NCBI GenBank assembly: GCA_947304585.1
Contig: CAMZBI010000020.1
Location: forward strand, 1 to 39,392
DNA: 39,392 nt
Direction: 5' to 3'
Source: an uncultured Clostridia bacterium
GTDB taxonomy: Bacteria > Bacillota > Clostridia > UBA1212
Below, in pieces: positions 25,037 through 34,593 of the stretch. The notes under the pieces are model-generated. The model worked only from the letters and a program-made list of their open reading frames with translations, did not search any database and was not told the DNA's origin. Each line of letters begins with the position of its first letter. Position 1 is the first letter of the stretch. The translations under genes and the position numbers were made by a program.

Positions 25037-25070
25037 ACAAAAGATTTAGAAACAGCCGAAAGGACCTTTT

Positions 25071-26249
25071 ATGAAGTACGTCTACGTCTCTCCCGCCCTC
25101 CCCGACAAAGTCTTCGGAGAACTTCTGGGATACGGGAAGAACTCCCCGGGCCAGCAGGCCCAGAAATACAACAAGCTTCTGGCGGGGGGCATCACCCTTT
25201 GCGGCCGTTCTCTTACCATGCTATCTGCACCGCCCCTGCCCCCGGGCAGCAGGCTTTTCAGTCATATAAAGCTGTCACCGGAGAATGAAAACGGTCTGGA
25301 GTACAGGTTCCTGAAGGTCCTGGATCTTCCTCTGATCAAAAACATCTATACCTATATTCAGGCAAAAAAAGAAACAAAAATACTTTGCGGTGAAGGCGGG
25401 GCGGTTCTTGTCTGCGACCTTCTCACCCTCTCGGCTTCCCTTGGAGCGCTGAAAGCCGCAAAGAAGGCCGGCGCTAAGACCTGCGGAATAGTGACGGATC
25501 TTCCGGCCTATCTTACCGGAGCCCCGTCCTCCAAAAGATATATGAAGCTTTACGCCAAAGCAATCTCTCTTTGCGACTGTTTCGTGCTTCTCACAAAGCA
25601 GATGGCGGAAAAGATTCCGATAGGCGATAGACCCTTTACCGTGATTGAAGGCATCGCAACACCCCCTTCCCTCAGTTCTGACGAAGATCTCCCCGGTGCT
25701 CCCGAAGGGCCCTTCATTCTGTACGCAGGCGGCATTGAAAAGGCTTACGGCGTGGACAAACTTGTGGAGGGTTTTCTCGAAGCAAACGTTCCCGGCGCAA
25801 CCCTGGTCCTCTGCGGAAGGGGCGGCTACTCAGACGAACTGGAAAAGATCGCGGAGCAGTTTAGCCGTGTTAAATATATTGGCGTGGTCCCCAATGAAAC
25901 CGTTATGAAACTTGAGGCCCGGGCATCTCTTCTGGTCAATCCCAGGACGTCTGAGGGCGAGTTTACCGCCTACTCCTTCCCCTCGAAAAACATTGAATAC
26001 ATGTCAACGGGCACTCCCGTTCTTGCATATATGCTTCCCGGAATTCCGGAGGAGTATCGCGAGTATTTTCTTGTGCCGGAAAACGAAACGGCTGCGGGCC
26101 TTGGTGCGGCCATAAAAAAGGCCCTGACCCTTGATCCTGATGAACTTAAAGCGATCGGTGACAAAGCAAAAGACTTTGCGCTGGAGGTCAAGTCCCCCCG
26201 GGCGTCGGCCGCCAAGCTTATCGAAATGACGGAAGGAGGCACCCTGTGA
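25071..26249 (+). CDS. GT4-like glycosyltransferase
   Basis: A 392-residue GT-B enzyme that probably transfers a sugar from an activated nucleotide donor. The C-terminal half has ILYAGGIEKAYGVDKLVEGF, a TLVLCGRGG strand, and the donor-site region LLVNPRTSEGEFTAYSFPSK with NIEYMSTGTPVLAY. The usual E-x7-E pattern is present as EGEFTAYSFPSKNIEYM. No signal or membrane segments. The acceptor and sugar are unknown. The following gene starts inside this stop codon (GTGA overlap), so the two enzymes are translationally coupled and probably act in one glycan pathway. Confidence 0.85.
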   Translation: MKYVYVSPALPDKVFGELLGYGKNSPGQQAQKYNKLLAGGITLCGRSLTMLSAPPLPPGSRLFSHIKLSPENENGLEYRFLKVLDLPLIKNIYTYIQAKKETKILCGEGGAVLVCDLLTLSASLGALKAAKKAGAKTCGIVTDLPAYLTGAPSSKRYMKLYAKAISLCDCFVLLTKQMAEKIPIGDRPFTVIEGIATPPSLSSDEDLPGAPEGPFILYAGGIEKAYGVDKLVEGFLEANVPGATLVLCGRGGYSDELEKIAEQFSRVKYIGVVPNETVMKLEARASLLVNPRTSEGEFTAYSFPSKNIEYMSTGTPVLAYMLPGIPEEYREYFLVPENETAAGLGAAIKKALTLDPDELKAIGDKAKDFALEVKSPRASAAKLIEMTEGGTL

Positions 26250-28510
26250 AAAAACTACTGTTTGTCGGCCATTACGGCAATATCGGCGGCGCCGGGATCA
26301 GTCTCCTGAGAACCGCACGGGTCGCTGTCTCAAAAGGTTACGAAGTAAGGATCTGTCTCCCCGGAAACTCGCCAATGGAAAACCGTGCCCTGTCCGAGGG
26401 CTTTTCCGTTGTCCCCTATTTCTGCGGTCCCGGGTCTATTGAGTATTACAGCGGCGGCCCGCCCCTTTACAGAAGGACTTATTTCAAAAAAGCCCTGGCC
26501 CGGAGACCCTTTGCCAAGGCCGTGACCGAAGCCGCCAATTCATTCCGCCCGGACGCCGTCATTCTGAACTCCATCACCTCGTCCTTTATGATCCCCCACC
26601 TCAAAAAAGCGGGCTTCAGAACGGGCATCTTTGTGCGTGAGACCTTCCCCGAAGGCGGTTCAAAGCGCATGCTTTCTCTCTACCGCAGGCTCCTCTCCCG
26701 AGCCTCCTGCGTGTTTTTCATATCAGACTTTGACAAAAACTTTTTCGATATCACAGAGAGCCGGACCGTGACGGTAAGAAACAGCGTCCCCGACAGTTTC
26801 TTTGAAGAACTGCCGAAGGAGACCGCCTGCGAAAACCTCGGCATCCCGAAAAGTTCAAAATTCAGGGTCCTCTACGCCGGGGGCTGCGACCCGATAAAAG
26901 GCGCCAATGTGATCTCCGAAGCCTCAAGGCTTCTTCCCGAGGGCATTGAACTTGTGGTCTGCGGCGCCGAAAAGAGCCGTATGGAGTCCCTTTTTGAGGG
27001 ATGCAACTGCACCGTCACCTACCTTGGCGTGTGTTCCGACATGAGGAGTGCCTACGGAGCCTGCAACGCAGTGGTCCTTCCGATAACCAGATCCCACCAG
27101 CAGAGGCCTCTTTTTGAAGCCGGGGCTGCAGGGGTTCCTGTGATAATATCGGATTATCCGGAAATTGCCGAGTATCTTGGCGGCGGCAAAAATGCGGTCA
27201 CCGTTCCTCCGGGAGACGCCCACGCTCTTGCAGGAGCCGTGATAAGGCTCTCGGCGGACAGAGATCTTTGCGAAAAGCTTGCCGCAGAAAATCACACGTT
27301 CTCCCTTGAAAACCATTCCTCCTCCGCAGTGTCGGGCGTTATCGGAGAAGAACTTGCAAGGCTCACAGGGCCTTCCGTTCTTTACGTCACCAACATTCCC
27401 AGCCCCTACAGAGTGGATTTCCTGTCGGAGATGAACGGGAGCGTGAACGTTACCGCCGTTTTCGAGAGAAAAACCTCAAAAGGACGGGACAGAAACTTTT
27501 TCCCTAAAAAAAGGCCTGACTTCCCCCACCTGTTCCCGAAGGGGATAAATATAGGCTCCGACAAGGCCCTGAACCCCTCCGTCAAAAAGCTCATCAAAGA
27601 CCCGAAGTTTACAGACTTTATCATAAACGGGTACAGTTCCCCCACCGAGATGCTGGCAATAAGCGCTCTCAGGAAGCTGAAAAAACCTTATACGATGTGG
27701 ATAGACGGGGGCTTAAGGCGTGAAGAAGAGCCTAATCTTCTGAAAAAGATAAAAATCCACTATCTTTCCGGCGCAGATCGATATCTCTCCCCCTCAGCCG
27801 TTTCGGATGAATACCTCACGTACTGCGGCGCTTCGCAGGATAGAATAATAAGGTATCCCTTCACGTCTCTTTATGAGGCCGATATCTGCGAAAAGCCCGC
27901 AGGGCCTGGGGAGAAGGCGGAAAACAGGAAAGCCTTCGGTCTGCCGGAAAAAGGCAGGATCGCTCTTGCCATTGGCAATTTCATCAAGCGAAAAGGCTTC
28001 TCGGAGCTTATTTCAGCAGCGGCCTCCTGCCCTTCCCTCACCGTGGTGATATGCGGCGGCGAGCCCGCGCCGGAACACATAAAACTTATCAGCGAAAAAA
28101 ACATTCACAACGTACGTATCGTCAACTTCCTGCCGAAAGAACAAATCAAGAGACTTCTCCGGGCCTGCGACTTTTTCGTATTGCCTACAAGGGAGGACAT
28201 CTGGGGGCTTGTGATCAATGAGGCGATGGCAATGGGCCTTCCGGTGATCACCACCGACAGATGCGTTGCCGGCCTCACAATGGTCGAAAGCGGGAAAAAC
28301 GGAGAAATAATAAAGTCCGGCATTACCTCTTCTTTCGAAGAGCCCGGACTTCTTGAAAAAAACACTGCCGTGGCATTGGCAAGATTCAACAGTATGTCAG
28401 ACGAAGAGCTCTTTGTCCTCGGTCTTCACGCCTGCGAGACCGCCAAAGAATACACCTACGAAAACTGCGTGAAAAAACACCTCTCCGTCATAAAAGACCG
28501 CCTTCAGTAA
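26246..28510 (+). CDS. Tandem double GT-B glycosyltransferase
   Basis: A 754-residue protein made of two complete GT4-like enzymes. The first (residues ~1-370) starts FVGHYGNIGGAGISLL and has VLYAGGCDPIKGANVI and PITRSHQQRPLFEAGAAGVP. The second (~375-754) starts VLYVTNIPSPYRVDFL and has LAIGNFIKRKGFSELI and LPTREDIWGLVINEAMAMG. GTG start with GGAGG upstream; the GTGA overlaps the previous stop. Such fusions can add two sugars in sequence, but the product is unknown. Its 3' end overlaps the convergent 28504-30405 gene by 7 bases. No mutations disrupt either half. Confidence 0.88.
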   Translation: MKKLLFVGHYGNIGGAGISLLRTARVAVSKGYEVRICLPGNSPMENRALSEGFSVVPYFCGPGSIEYYSGGPPLYRRTYFKKALARRPFAKAVTEAANSFRPDAVILNSITSSFMIPHLKKAGFRTGIFVRETFPEGGSKRMLSLYRRLLSRASCVFFISDFDKNFFDITESRTVTVRNSVPDSFFEELPKETACENLGIPKSSKFRVLYAGGCDPIKGANVISEASRLLPEGIELVVCGAEKSRMESLFEGCNCTVTYLGVCSDMRSAYGACNAVVLPITRSHQQRPLFEAGAAGVPVIISDYPEIAEYLGGGKNAVTVPPGDAHALAGAVIRLSADRDLCEKLAAENHTFSLENHSSSAVSGVIGEELARLTGPSVLYVTNIPSPYRVDFLSEMNGSVNVTAVFERKTSKGRDRNFFPKKRPDFPHLFPKGINIGSDKALNPSVKKLIKDPKFTDFIINGYSSPTEMLAISALRKLKKPYTMWIDGGLRREEEPNLLKKIKIHYLSGADRYLSPSAVSDEYLTYCGASQDRIIRYPFTSLYEADICEKPAGPGEKAENRKAFGLPEKGRIALAIGNFIKRKGFSELISAAASCPSLTVVICGGEPAPEHIKLISEKNIHNVRIVNFLPKEQIKRLLRACDFFVLPTREDIWGLVINEAMAMGLPVITTDRCVAGLTMVESGKNGEIIKSGITSSFEEPGLLEKNTAVALARFNSMSDEELFVLGLHACETAKEYTYENCVKKHLSVIKDRLQ

Positions 28511-30405
28511 CCGTAATAATACCCCGCTCTTCCTATTGGCGCCGCGTCTCCCGTGGTGTAGAAAGCGTCAACCTTTCCCTCGTCGCAGTTGTCGGCCCAT
28601 TTAAACATTATGCGTGTGGCTGCGGTCTTTCCCGGCGTAAGGCCAATGCTTTCCTTCGGTATCTCCACCATAAGCATGTTTTTATATAGTCTGTATCTAA
28701 CCTCTGCATGATCCGACGGGGCGTAATCAGTTCCCGGGGCAAGTTTCCCGAGGAACAGAAGCCCTTCCTTTTCCGGAGCTCTGTAATTCAGCACGTAATT
28801 ATACCCGTTCCAGGAGTTTTCTGCGTCATTTTCCGGATCGCCGATATAAAGATTCATCCAGTTGCGGCCCTCGGGCTGTGTGATATCGTCCACCGTTTTT
28901 ACGAAGAAATAGATATTATTCTCGTCTTCGCAGACTTTCATCTCCTCTATGTCGTTGCGGCCGGAGGAGTCCTCATATTTAATGTTGCCCCAGCCCTTGT
29001 TGTTCCGCTCCGCTGTGTCGCCTGTGAAATCCAGGTACCTGGCGCCAATGTCGTTCCACTGGGCAAAGCCGCCGTTTATGTCGATCGTACGGTTGTTTCT
29101 CGCATTGGCGACAGTGACTCCCTTGAACTTTCTGATATATGAGATCATCTGGAGGTAGTAGTTGTCGGCGTATCCGCCTTCCATGGGTTCGATGTCCCGA
29201 CTGCCGTTTAGGGAGGCATTGTCGAGGAACACTATTGGCCCATGGTTTTCGACAGGTCCCTGATAAGACGCCGGCTGTCTCTGGGCCACCCATTCGTTCC
29301 AGCCCGTGATAAAAATGATTTCCGGGTCCTGGGCGATGGCCCACTCAAACTGCTCCGCAAAATTGTATCCGTAAAGATATGCGTTTGGTCTCCTGTCATT
29401 GGCGTCGTCGTGCCAGCTGCGGCTGCGGTCATTGGAGTCGTACCAGGAGACTGCGCTCATCTTGTAGGTCTGATTATGCTGGGCAAGGGACACGTTCACC
29501 ACTTCCCTGCGGCCGTTTATTCCGTAGACCGCATCGTCCGTCAGGAGTCTTTCGAATTCCATCCAGGGGAAGCCGTCGTCGTGCTTTTCTTCCATTGGCC
29601 ACTGGCTCTCTTTAATGCGGAAAAAGTCCTTAAGCTCATCGCTGGCCTCTTCGCTGCGGCCGATTATCAGCGGCTTTCCGTCCCATTTGAACCAGATATC
29701 CTCATATTCCGGGTGTTTCTGATAAACCCTTTTGTATATGGACTTCATTGTCACATAGGAATCCGTGTTTGTCAGGAAGCACACCTTTGGCACGTCCCAG
29801 CCCTGCTGATAATACTCGTAAAGGATCGCCATGAGGGCAAGGGCATTGGACTCGTAACCGTTCGCATTTGATGTGTCAAAGCATATAAAATCCACGTCAG
29901 CGTCCGTCAGCATCTGCACGTGCTTCCTCATGACCCACTTGTCAGTTGAGGTATAGTAGCCGAACATGGGTTTTCCCCAGAAATGGAACTCGTTTACAGC
30001 TCCGCCGCCGGCGGCAAGCCAGCCCTCTTCCGAATCCAGGGCTCCCGGCTCATTGGCGATGATGGTATTGTCGTAGAGCTTGGTGCCGTGCATACCCAGC
30101 CAGAGGAAATAGAAAACGCCAACGTACTTTCCCTCCCGCTTCTCGGGCACAGATCCGTCCTTTTCTGAGGCAAGAGATCTGCCAAGGTTGTCCACTGCCC
30201 TTAAAAGAGTCGTGCCCCCGGCAGCAGTGTTTTTGTACATGTCGTCATTTGTTGCAACAGGAGACTCTTTTGGCAGTTCTGTAGGCATTGGCGTCGCTTC
30301 TTCCCCGTGCTGATCGTGTTTGCAGCCTGCAGCGATCCCAAGGGGCAGGACCAGCAGTAAAAGTATCGCCCATATAATTATTTTCAAAGAAATCTTTCTC
30401 GTCAT
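28504..30405 (-). CDS. Lipoprotein with GH71/GH99-like domain and CBM9-like C-terminus
   Basis: A 633-residue lipoprotein. The signal peptide is MTRKISLKIIIWAILLLL with lipobox AAGC. After a Pro/Thr linker comes a TIM-barrel-like region with GVFYFLWLGMHG, MLTDADVDFICFDTSNANG, VPKVCFLTNTDS, KPLIIG and ITGWNEWVAQRQ, resembling GH71/GH99/WbsX and DUF5010 proteins. The C-terminal ~190 residues look like a CBM9-type beta module (NNIYFFVKTVDDITQ, NWMNLYIGDPEND). It may act on surface alpha-mannan-like or related glycans (inference). The ATG at 30405 has GAGGA upstream; ATG 30420 is possible. Convergent with the glycosyltransferases. Confidence 0.75.
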   Translation of the reverse strand: MTRKISLKIIIWAILLLLVLPLGIAAGCKHDQHGEEATPMPTELPKESPVATNDDMYKNTAAGGTTLLRAVDNLGRSLASEKDGSVPEKREGKYVGVFYFLWLGMHGTKLYDNTIIANEPGALDSEEGWLAAGGGAVNEFHFWGKPMFGYYTSTDKWVMRKHVQMLTDADVDFICFDTSNANGYESNALALMAILYEYYQQGWDVPKVCFLTNTDSYVTMKSIYKRVYQKHPEYEDIWFKWDGKPLIIGRSEEASDELKDFFRIKESQWPMEEKHDDGFPWMEFERLLTDDAVYGINGRREVVNVSLAQHNQTYKMSAVSWYDSNDRSRSWHDDANDRRPNAYLYGYNFAEQFEWAIAQDPEIIFITGWNEWVAQRQPASYQGPVENHGPIVFLDNASLNGSRDIEPMEGGYADNYYLQMISYIRKFKGVTVANARNNRTIDINGGFAQWNDIGARYLDFTGDTAERNNKGWGNIKYEDSSGRNDIEEMKVCEDENNIYFFVKTVDDITQPEGRNWMNLYIGDPENDAENSWNGYNYVLNYRAPEKEGLLFLGKLAPGTDYAPSDHAEVRYRLYKNMLMVEIPKESIGLTPGKTAATRIMFKWADNCDEGKVDAFYTTGDAAPIGRAGYYYGY

Positions 30406-30428
30406 TTTTGTATTCCTCATCCGTCGGC

Positions 30429-31652
30429 TCAGTATCTTCCGATGCTCAGCTTTGTGCCCAGAGCCTTTTCCATGTCTTTAAAACGTTTCAGCGCCTCTTC
30501 GCTGACGTCCCGGGTCTTCACCGCTCTCATCATAAGATTCTTTGGCGTGTCGAGAGGCGATATGTATTCCACAACGGACACGTCGTAGCCCATCGCCTCA
30601 AGGTATTCCGCCCTCATGGCGTCCGTCAGACAGTCTGCGATTCGTGCCTTAAGAATACCGTACTTCATCAACGGCTCAAAACCGGGCAGCGAGTAGCCCG
30701 CATTCATCTCCCGGTGGCAGCAGGGGACGCACACGATGTGGGAAATCTTGTTTCTGATTGCAAAATTGAGAGCCAGATCCGTCGCGGTGTCGCAGGCGTG
30801 GAGGGTCAGCAGGAGATCGAACTGCTCCTCCGGCACATAGGCGCCAATGTCAGTCTGCACAAAAGTCATATTCTTGTAGCCAAGCTCCTCCGCCATGCGC
30901 TTTGAAGCTTCAATGACCACCGGATTGTAGTCAAGGCCTGTAAAATAACACTTTCTCCCCAGCACCTCTTTTATGTAATAGTTCAGCACAAAAGACAGGT
31001 AGGATTTTCCGCAGGCGCAGTCGATGATCCTGACGGGCCTGTTTTTCTCCGACAGAGACCGAAGAAGCGGGTCGATCAGTTCCACAAAGTGGTCTATCTG
31101 GTTGTATTTTCTGATCCTGTCGTTTCTGACCTTGCCGTTTTTGCCTAAAATACCGATAACAGCGAGAAGCTTCGACGCGCTCTCCACTTTTATCACGTAT
31201 TCCCGGTTTCCGAGAGTCGCGCCCCCTCCGCCAAGGAGATCACCCTCCTGATCGTCGGAAACGTTCGGCACATCCCGGGACCCGGCAAATATCTGGGGCG
31301 CTTTTTTTCTGATATCGGGGCTGCTCTCCCGGCTTCCGAGCTTCGCGTCTTTGCCGTCGCATTTAACGGTGATCACTCTGCCCCGCTCCCTGTAGGAGAA
31401 CTCCATTTCCTCATAATCGGCCATCTTGGCGGCAATAAAGTCGCAAAACTCCACAGGCTCAAGACACCGGGCCTCCCCCGCGAAGATGAAGCAGAGCTTT
31501 TTTTCTCCGTCAAGTTCCGCCTCCAGCGTAAAGACCTTGGCGCCGGATTTAAAAACCACGCCAATGCCTTCAAAAAACTCCTCCCCGTCGGACAGCTTTC
31601 CGACGGTCGCAGTCAAAAGGAAATATGCCTTGTCAATTATCTGTTTTTTCAT
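30429..31652 (-). CDS. SAM-dependent methyltransferase (Methyltransf_32 type)
   Basis: A 407-residue protein. The C-terminal half is a Rossmann methyltransferase: SAM motif I IIDCACGKSYLSF, acidic loop GLDYNPVV, then LTLHACDTATDLAL and VPCCHREMN. This HACDTATD/PCCH combination marks the Methyltransf_32 (METTL25/GSTCD-like) family, whose bacterial substrate I do not know. The N-terminal ~150 residues are a separate domain. It follows the RsuA-type gene by 15 bases, so an RNA substrate is plausible from context only. Confidence 0.85.
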   Translation of the reverse strand: MKKQIIDKAYFLLTATVGKLSDGEEFFEGIGVVFKSGAKVFTLEAELDGEKKLCFIFAGEARCLEPVEFCDFIAAKMADYEEMEFSYRERGRVITVKCDGKDAKLGSRESSPDIRKKAPQIFAGSRDVPNVSDDQEGDLLGGGGATLGNREYVIKVESASKLLAVIGILGKNGKVRNDRIRKYNQIDHFVELIDPLLRSLSEKNRPVRIIDCACGKSYLSFVLNYYIKEVLGRKCYFTGLDYNPVVIEASKRMAEELGYKNMTFVQTDIGAYVPEEQFDLLLTLHACDTATDLALNFAIRNKISHIVCVPCCHREMNAGYSLPGFEPLMKYGILKARIADCLTDAMRAEYLEAMGYDVSVVEYISPLDTPKNLMMRAVKTRDVSEEALKRFKDMEKALGTKLSIGRY

Positions 31653-31667
31653 ATGTCATCACCGATT

Positions 31668-32405
31668 TTATAACTTTCCGGTTTCGCCTGCGCACTTTCT
31701 AAGCTTTTCTATCTCCTCCGGCGTCAGTTCTCTGTACTCGCCGGGCCTCAGTCTTTCGTCAAGTATCACTCCGCCCACAGCAATGCGCTTAAGGTAGGTA
31801 ACGGTCTTGCCGCAGGCCTTTACCATCCGTTTCACCTGGTGGTATTTGCCCTCCTTCAGAGTCACCAGGGCCTCCGAGACGCCCCCTCCCCTTGAAAGGA
31901 TCTTAAGCTCCGCGCTTTTGGCGGTAAAATCCTCGTCAACTTTTATTCCGTTCCTGAAGGCCTCAACGTCCCCGGGGCCAAGCTCACCATCGGTCTTTAT
32001 GTAATACACTTTCCCGACTTTTTTGTTTGGCGAGATAATCCCGTGGATGAAGTCCCCGTCATTGGTCAGTATCAAAAGACCCTCCGAATCCACGTCGAGT
32101 CTACCTGCCGGGGACAGCTCGTAGAATCCAAAATCATCCCCCACAAGGTCAGCGCACTCCGGTACGCCCGGAGCCCCGTCGCCGCAGGAGAGCACTCCCT
32201 TCGGTTTATTCATCATAAGATACACAAACTTTTTGTATCTTACCGGCCTGCCTCCGCAGACCACGCTGTCGGAATCCGGATCCACCTCAAAGCCGGGGTC
32301 CCTTTCCGTAGCGCCGTTTACCGAGACAGCACCGCCGGCGATCATTTTCCTGACCTCCCGTCTTGAGCCCAGACCCATATTGGCAAGTAATCTGTCAAGT
32401 CTCAA
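31668..32405 (-). CDS. RsuA/RluB-family rRNA pseudouridine synthase
   Basis: A 245-residue pseudouridine synthase. An N-terminal S4 RNA-binding domain (MRLDRLLANMGLGSRREVRK, residues 1-60) is followed by the catalytic domain with the active Asp in GRLDVDSEGLLILTNDG. KEGKYHQVKRM near the C-terminus is typical of RsuA (16S Psi516) and RluB/F relatives; which nucleotide is modified cannot be decided here. TTG start at 32405, overlapping the rsmF-like stop (TTGA), with GGAGG upstream inside that gene, so translation is coupled. Confidence 0.93.
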   Translation of the reverse strand: MRLDRLLANMGLGSRREVRKMIAGGAVSVNGATERDPGFEVDPDSDSVVCGGRPVRYKKFVYLMMNKPKGVLSCGDGAPGVPECADLVGDDFGFYELSPAGRLDVDSEGLLILTNDGDFIHGIISPNKKVGKVYYIKTDGELGPGDVEAFRNGIKVDEDFTAKSAELKILSRGGGVSEALVTLKEGKYHQVKRMVKACGKTVTYLKRIAVGGVILDERLRPGEYRELTPEEIEKLRKCAGETGKL

Positions 32406-33886
32406 TTAAAACGCCTCCATCCCTTCGGGTAGAGATTTTTGACCGTTCCGGAGGAGATGGCTCCGAGCCCCAGCACAAAGCTTTTTTTGCGGGTCTTCAC
32501 GGCCACGCAGCAGGGCTCCGACACTCTTTCCTCGAAAAGAGCCTCTTTTCTCACCGCCTTGCCGCAGACCTTGACCGTTACCCCCTCGCCGGAAACCACA
32601 ACGGTCTCACCCCGCAGATATCTTTCAATTTCAGGGCTGTCCCGGTCAAGTTCCACTAGATAAGTAAAATTCTCCGGTCTCTCCGTAAGGGCCAGTCTGT
32701 GGGACATTTTAAACTCGCCGCCTTTTATCTCACCAAGGTATACCCCGGCCATCGCCACTTTCAGTCCGTCAATGTCCGGAGGGGTCTCGGGAAGATAATA
32801 CAGGTTGTCCCCCATGTAGAAATAGCAGCCCTCGGGCACATTGCCGGACATGTACGTCTCGTAATAATCGTCTATCTCGAGTGGTCTGCTTTCGTACCGT
32901 CTGAAGCTTCTGAAGCGCTCTTTTTTCTTCTTTCTCTCTTTTTTAATCTCAATTTCCGGCTCTTCGGGTATCTCTTCGCCTTTCTGCAGAAATGCGGTAA
33001 AATGGCCCTCTCCGTTTAATCTATGGGGCCAGAGCCTGGCGCAGAGGGAATAGTCCCTTTCTGTTTCGTCATTCGGCTGTATTCCGCCGGAAACCCCGCC
33101 AAGTTTTGGCGTTTCCAGCAAAAAATACTCGGGATGTCTGTCAAGGAAGGCGTCGATGGCGCCCTCGTTCTCTTCTATCTCAAAAGTGCAGGTCGAGTAG
33201 GACAACACCCCGCCTTTTTTCAGCATTCTGTCCGCAGCTTCAAGTATTCCGTCCTGCATTTTTCTGCATCTGGCGCTGCCGAAGCTGTCCCAGTGCTTCA
33301 CCGCTTCCTCGTCCTTCCGGAACATGCCCTCCCCGGAGCAGGGAGCGTCAACCACAATGGTGTCAAAAAACTCCGTAAATTTGGCGGCAAGATTCTCAGG
33401 GGTCTCATTGGTGACGATTGCATTGACAATGCCGGCCATCTGGACGTTTTTTACCAGGGCCTTGACCCTTTCCTCGCTTATGTCGTTGGAGACGAGAAGC
33501 CCCTTTCCGGCCATTCTTGCGCCGAGCTGCGTGGTCTTGCCCCCGGGAGCTGCACAAAGGTCCAGGACCTTCCCGCCCTCTTTTAAAGGCACGTTTGCCC
33601 CGGGATACATGGCGCTGGGCTCCTGTATGTAATAAACACCCGCATGGTAGAGAGGATTACGCCCGGGCTGACCGTTTTTGTAGTAATACCCGGTGTCGCA
33701 CCAGGGCACCTTCTCGCCAAGCTCCACAAAATCCCCGATCTTCGGAAACTCCTCCGGATCAAGCCTCAGCGTGTTGACCCTTATTCCCGAATAACGGGCA
33801 CCGGACTCAAAGCTTTCAACAAAAGCCTCCGTCTCATCGCCCAGTATTTTTTTCATATTGTCCAGAAATGCTTCCGGAAGCTTCAT
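32402..33886 (-). CDS. RsmF-like RNA m5C methyltransferase (NOL1/NOP2/Sun family)
   Basis: A 494-residue Cys-dependent RNA cytosine-5 methyltransferase. SAM-binding LDLCAAPGGKTTQLG, motif IV VDAPCSGEGMFRKD and motif VI YSTCTFEIEENE contain the two catalytic Cys. The C-terminal ~170 residues, after a Lys/Arg-rich linker (IEIKKERKKKKERFRSF), look like the PUA-like RNA-binding module of RsmF/YebU. It is first of a three-gene RNA-modification operon with its own promoter at 33973-34002. Confidence 0.94.
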   Translation of the reverse strand: MKLPEAFLDNMKKILGDETEAFVESFESGARYSGIRVNTLRLDPEEFPKIGDFVELGEKVPWCDTGYYYKNGQPGRNPLYHAGVYYIQEPSAMYPGANVPLKEGGKVLDLCAAPGGKTTQLGARMAGKGLLVSNDISEERVKALVKNVQMAGIVNAIVTNETPENLAAKFTEFFDTIVVDAPCSGEGMFRKDEEAVKHWDSFGSARCRKMQDGILEAADRMLKKGGVLSYSTCTFEIEENEGAIDAFLDRHPEYFLLETPKLGGVSGGIQPNDETERDYSLCARLWPHRLNGEGHFTAFLQKGEEIPEEPEIEIKKERKKKKERFRSFRRYESRPLEIDDYYETYMSGNVPEGCYFYMGDNLYYLPETPPDIDGLKVAMAGVYLGEIKGGEFKMSHRLALTERPENFTYLVELDRDSPEIERYLRGETVVVSGEGVTVKVCGKAVRKEALFEERVSEPCCVAVKTRKKSFVLGLGAISSGTVKNLYPKGWRRFN

Positions 33887-33972
33887 CTTAATATCTCCGT
33901 GTTGTTATTTCCCCGCAAAGCACTCCGCCTGCGGCATTTTTGTCTCTTCAGCAACGGTTTCCCGCAGTTCAA

Positions 33973-34002
33973 ATTATAGCAATAAAAGGCACCTGTCCGC
34001 AA
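33973..34002 (-). promoter_or_regulatory. Promoter of the rsmF-like operon, overlapping the rplQ terminator
   Basis: Minus-strand -35 TTGCGG (33997-34002), 18-base spacer, -10 TATAAT (33973-33978). The -35 and spacer lie inside the loop and 3' arm of the ribosomal operon's terminator hairpin. Confidence 0.65.
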
Positions 34003-34021
34003 TAACGGATAAGTGCCTTTT
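33984..34021 (-). terminator. Hairpin terminator of the ribosomal operon
   Basis: On the minus strand AAAAGGCAC...TCCG, a TTATTG loop, then CGGA...GTGCCTTTT. The stem ends in a T-run and lies 26 bases after the rplQ stop. Confidence 0.85.
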
Positions 34022-34047
34022 GACTTCATGTCTCAAGAATCAACTGA

Positions 34048-34569
34048 TCAGGCCAGCTCCAGTATAGCCATGGGAGCACCGTCGCCGCGGCGGGCGCCGA
34101 TCTTGACTATTCTTGTGTAGCCGCCCTTTCTGTCCTTATACTTGGGAGCGATCTCGTCGAAGAGTTTGTTGACCACTTTGATGTTGTTTCCGTCCGCATC
34201 CTTTACGGAGTAAACGTAGGCGATAGCTCTTCTTCTTGCAGCGAGTCTTGACGGATTGTCGATCCTGCGGAGTTCGGTCTTGGTCTCCCTCTCTCTTACG
34301 GAATACTCGTTGCCGTTCTTGGACGTCTTTTTGATCGTAATGTATTTACCTTTAGAATTAACCTTAGCTTTGCTGAAAGTTACCTGCTTCGACTCGAAAT
34401 TGTCGGCTTCCTTTACAGCGGATGTGATAAGGCTCTCAGCAATGCTCTGAACTTCCTTGGCTCTCGTCTCGGTCGTGACGATCTTGCCGTTCTGCAGAAG
34501 AGCTGTAACAAGGCCTCTGAGCATAGCCTTTCTCTGATCGCCGGTGCGACCCAACTTTCTGTAACTCAT
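34048..34569 (-). CDS. rplQ: 50S ribosomal protein L17, with insertion
   Basis: Ribosomal protein L17 near the exit tunnel. Start [20 protein letters not shown] and end [25 protein letters not shown] are canonical. At 173 residues it is ~50 longer than usual, because an insertion (from about [12 protein letters not shown] to TELRRIDNP, residues ~62-110) sits before the conserved [14 protein letters not shown]. The frame is intact, so it is not a frameshift artefact. It is the last gene of the alpha-operon cluster, directly before the terminator. Confidence 0.97.
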   Translation of the reverse strand: MSYRKLGRTGDQRKAMLRGLVTALLQNGKIVTTETRAKEVQSIAESLITSAVKEADNFESKQVTFSKAKVNSKGKYITIKKTSKNGNEYSVRERETKTELRRIDNPSRLAARRRAIAYVYSVKDADGNNIKVVNKLFDEIAPKYKDRKGGYTRIVKIGARRGDGAPMAILELA

Positions 34570-34593
34570 TTTATATCTCCTCCAATGGTTGAA

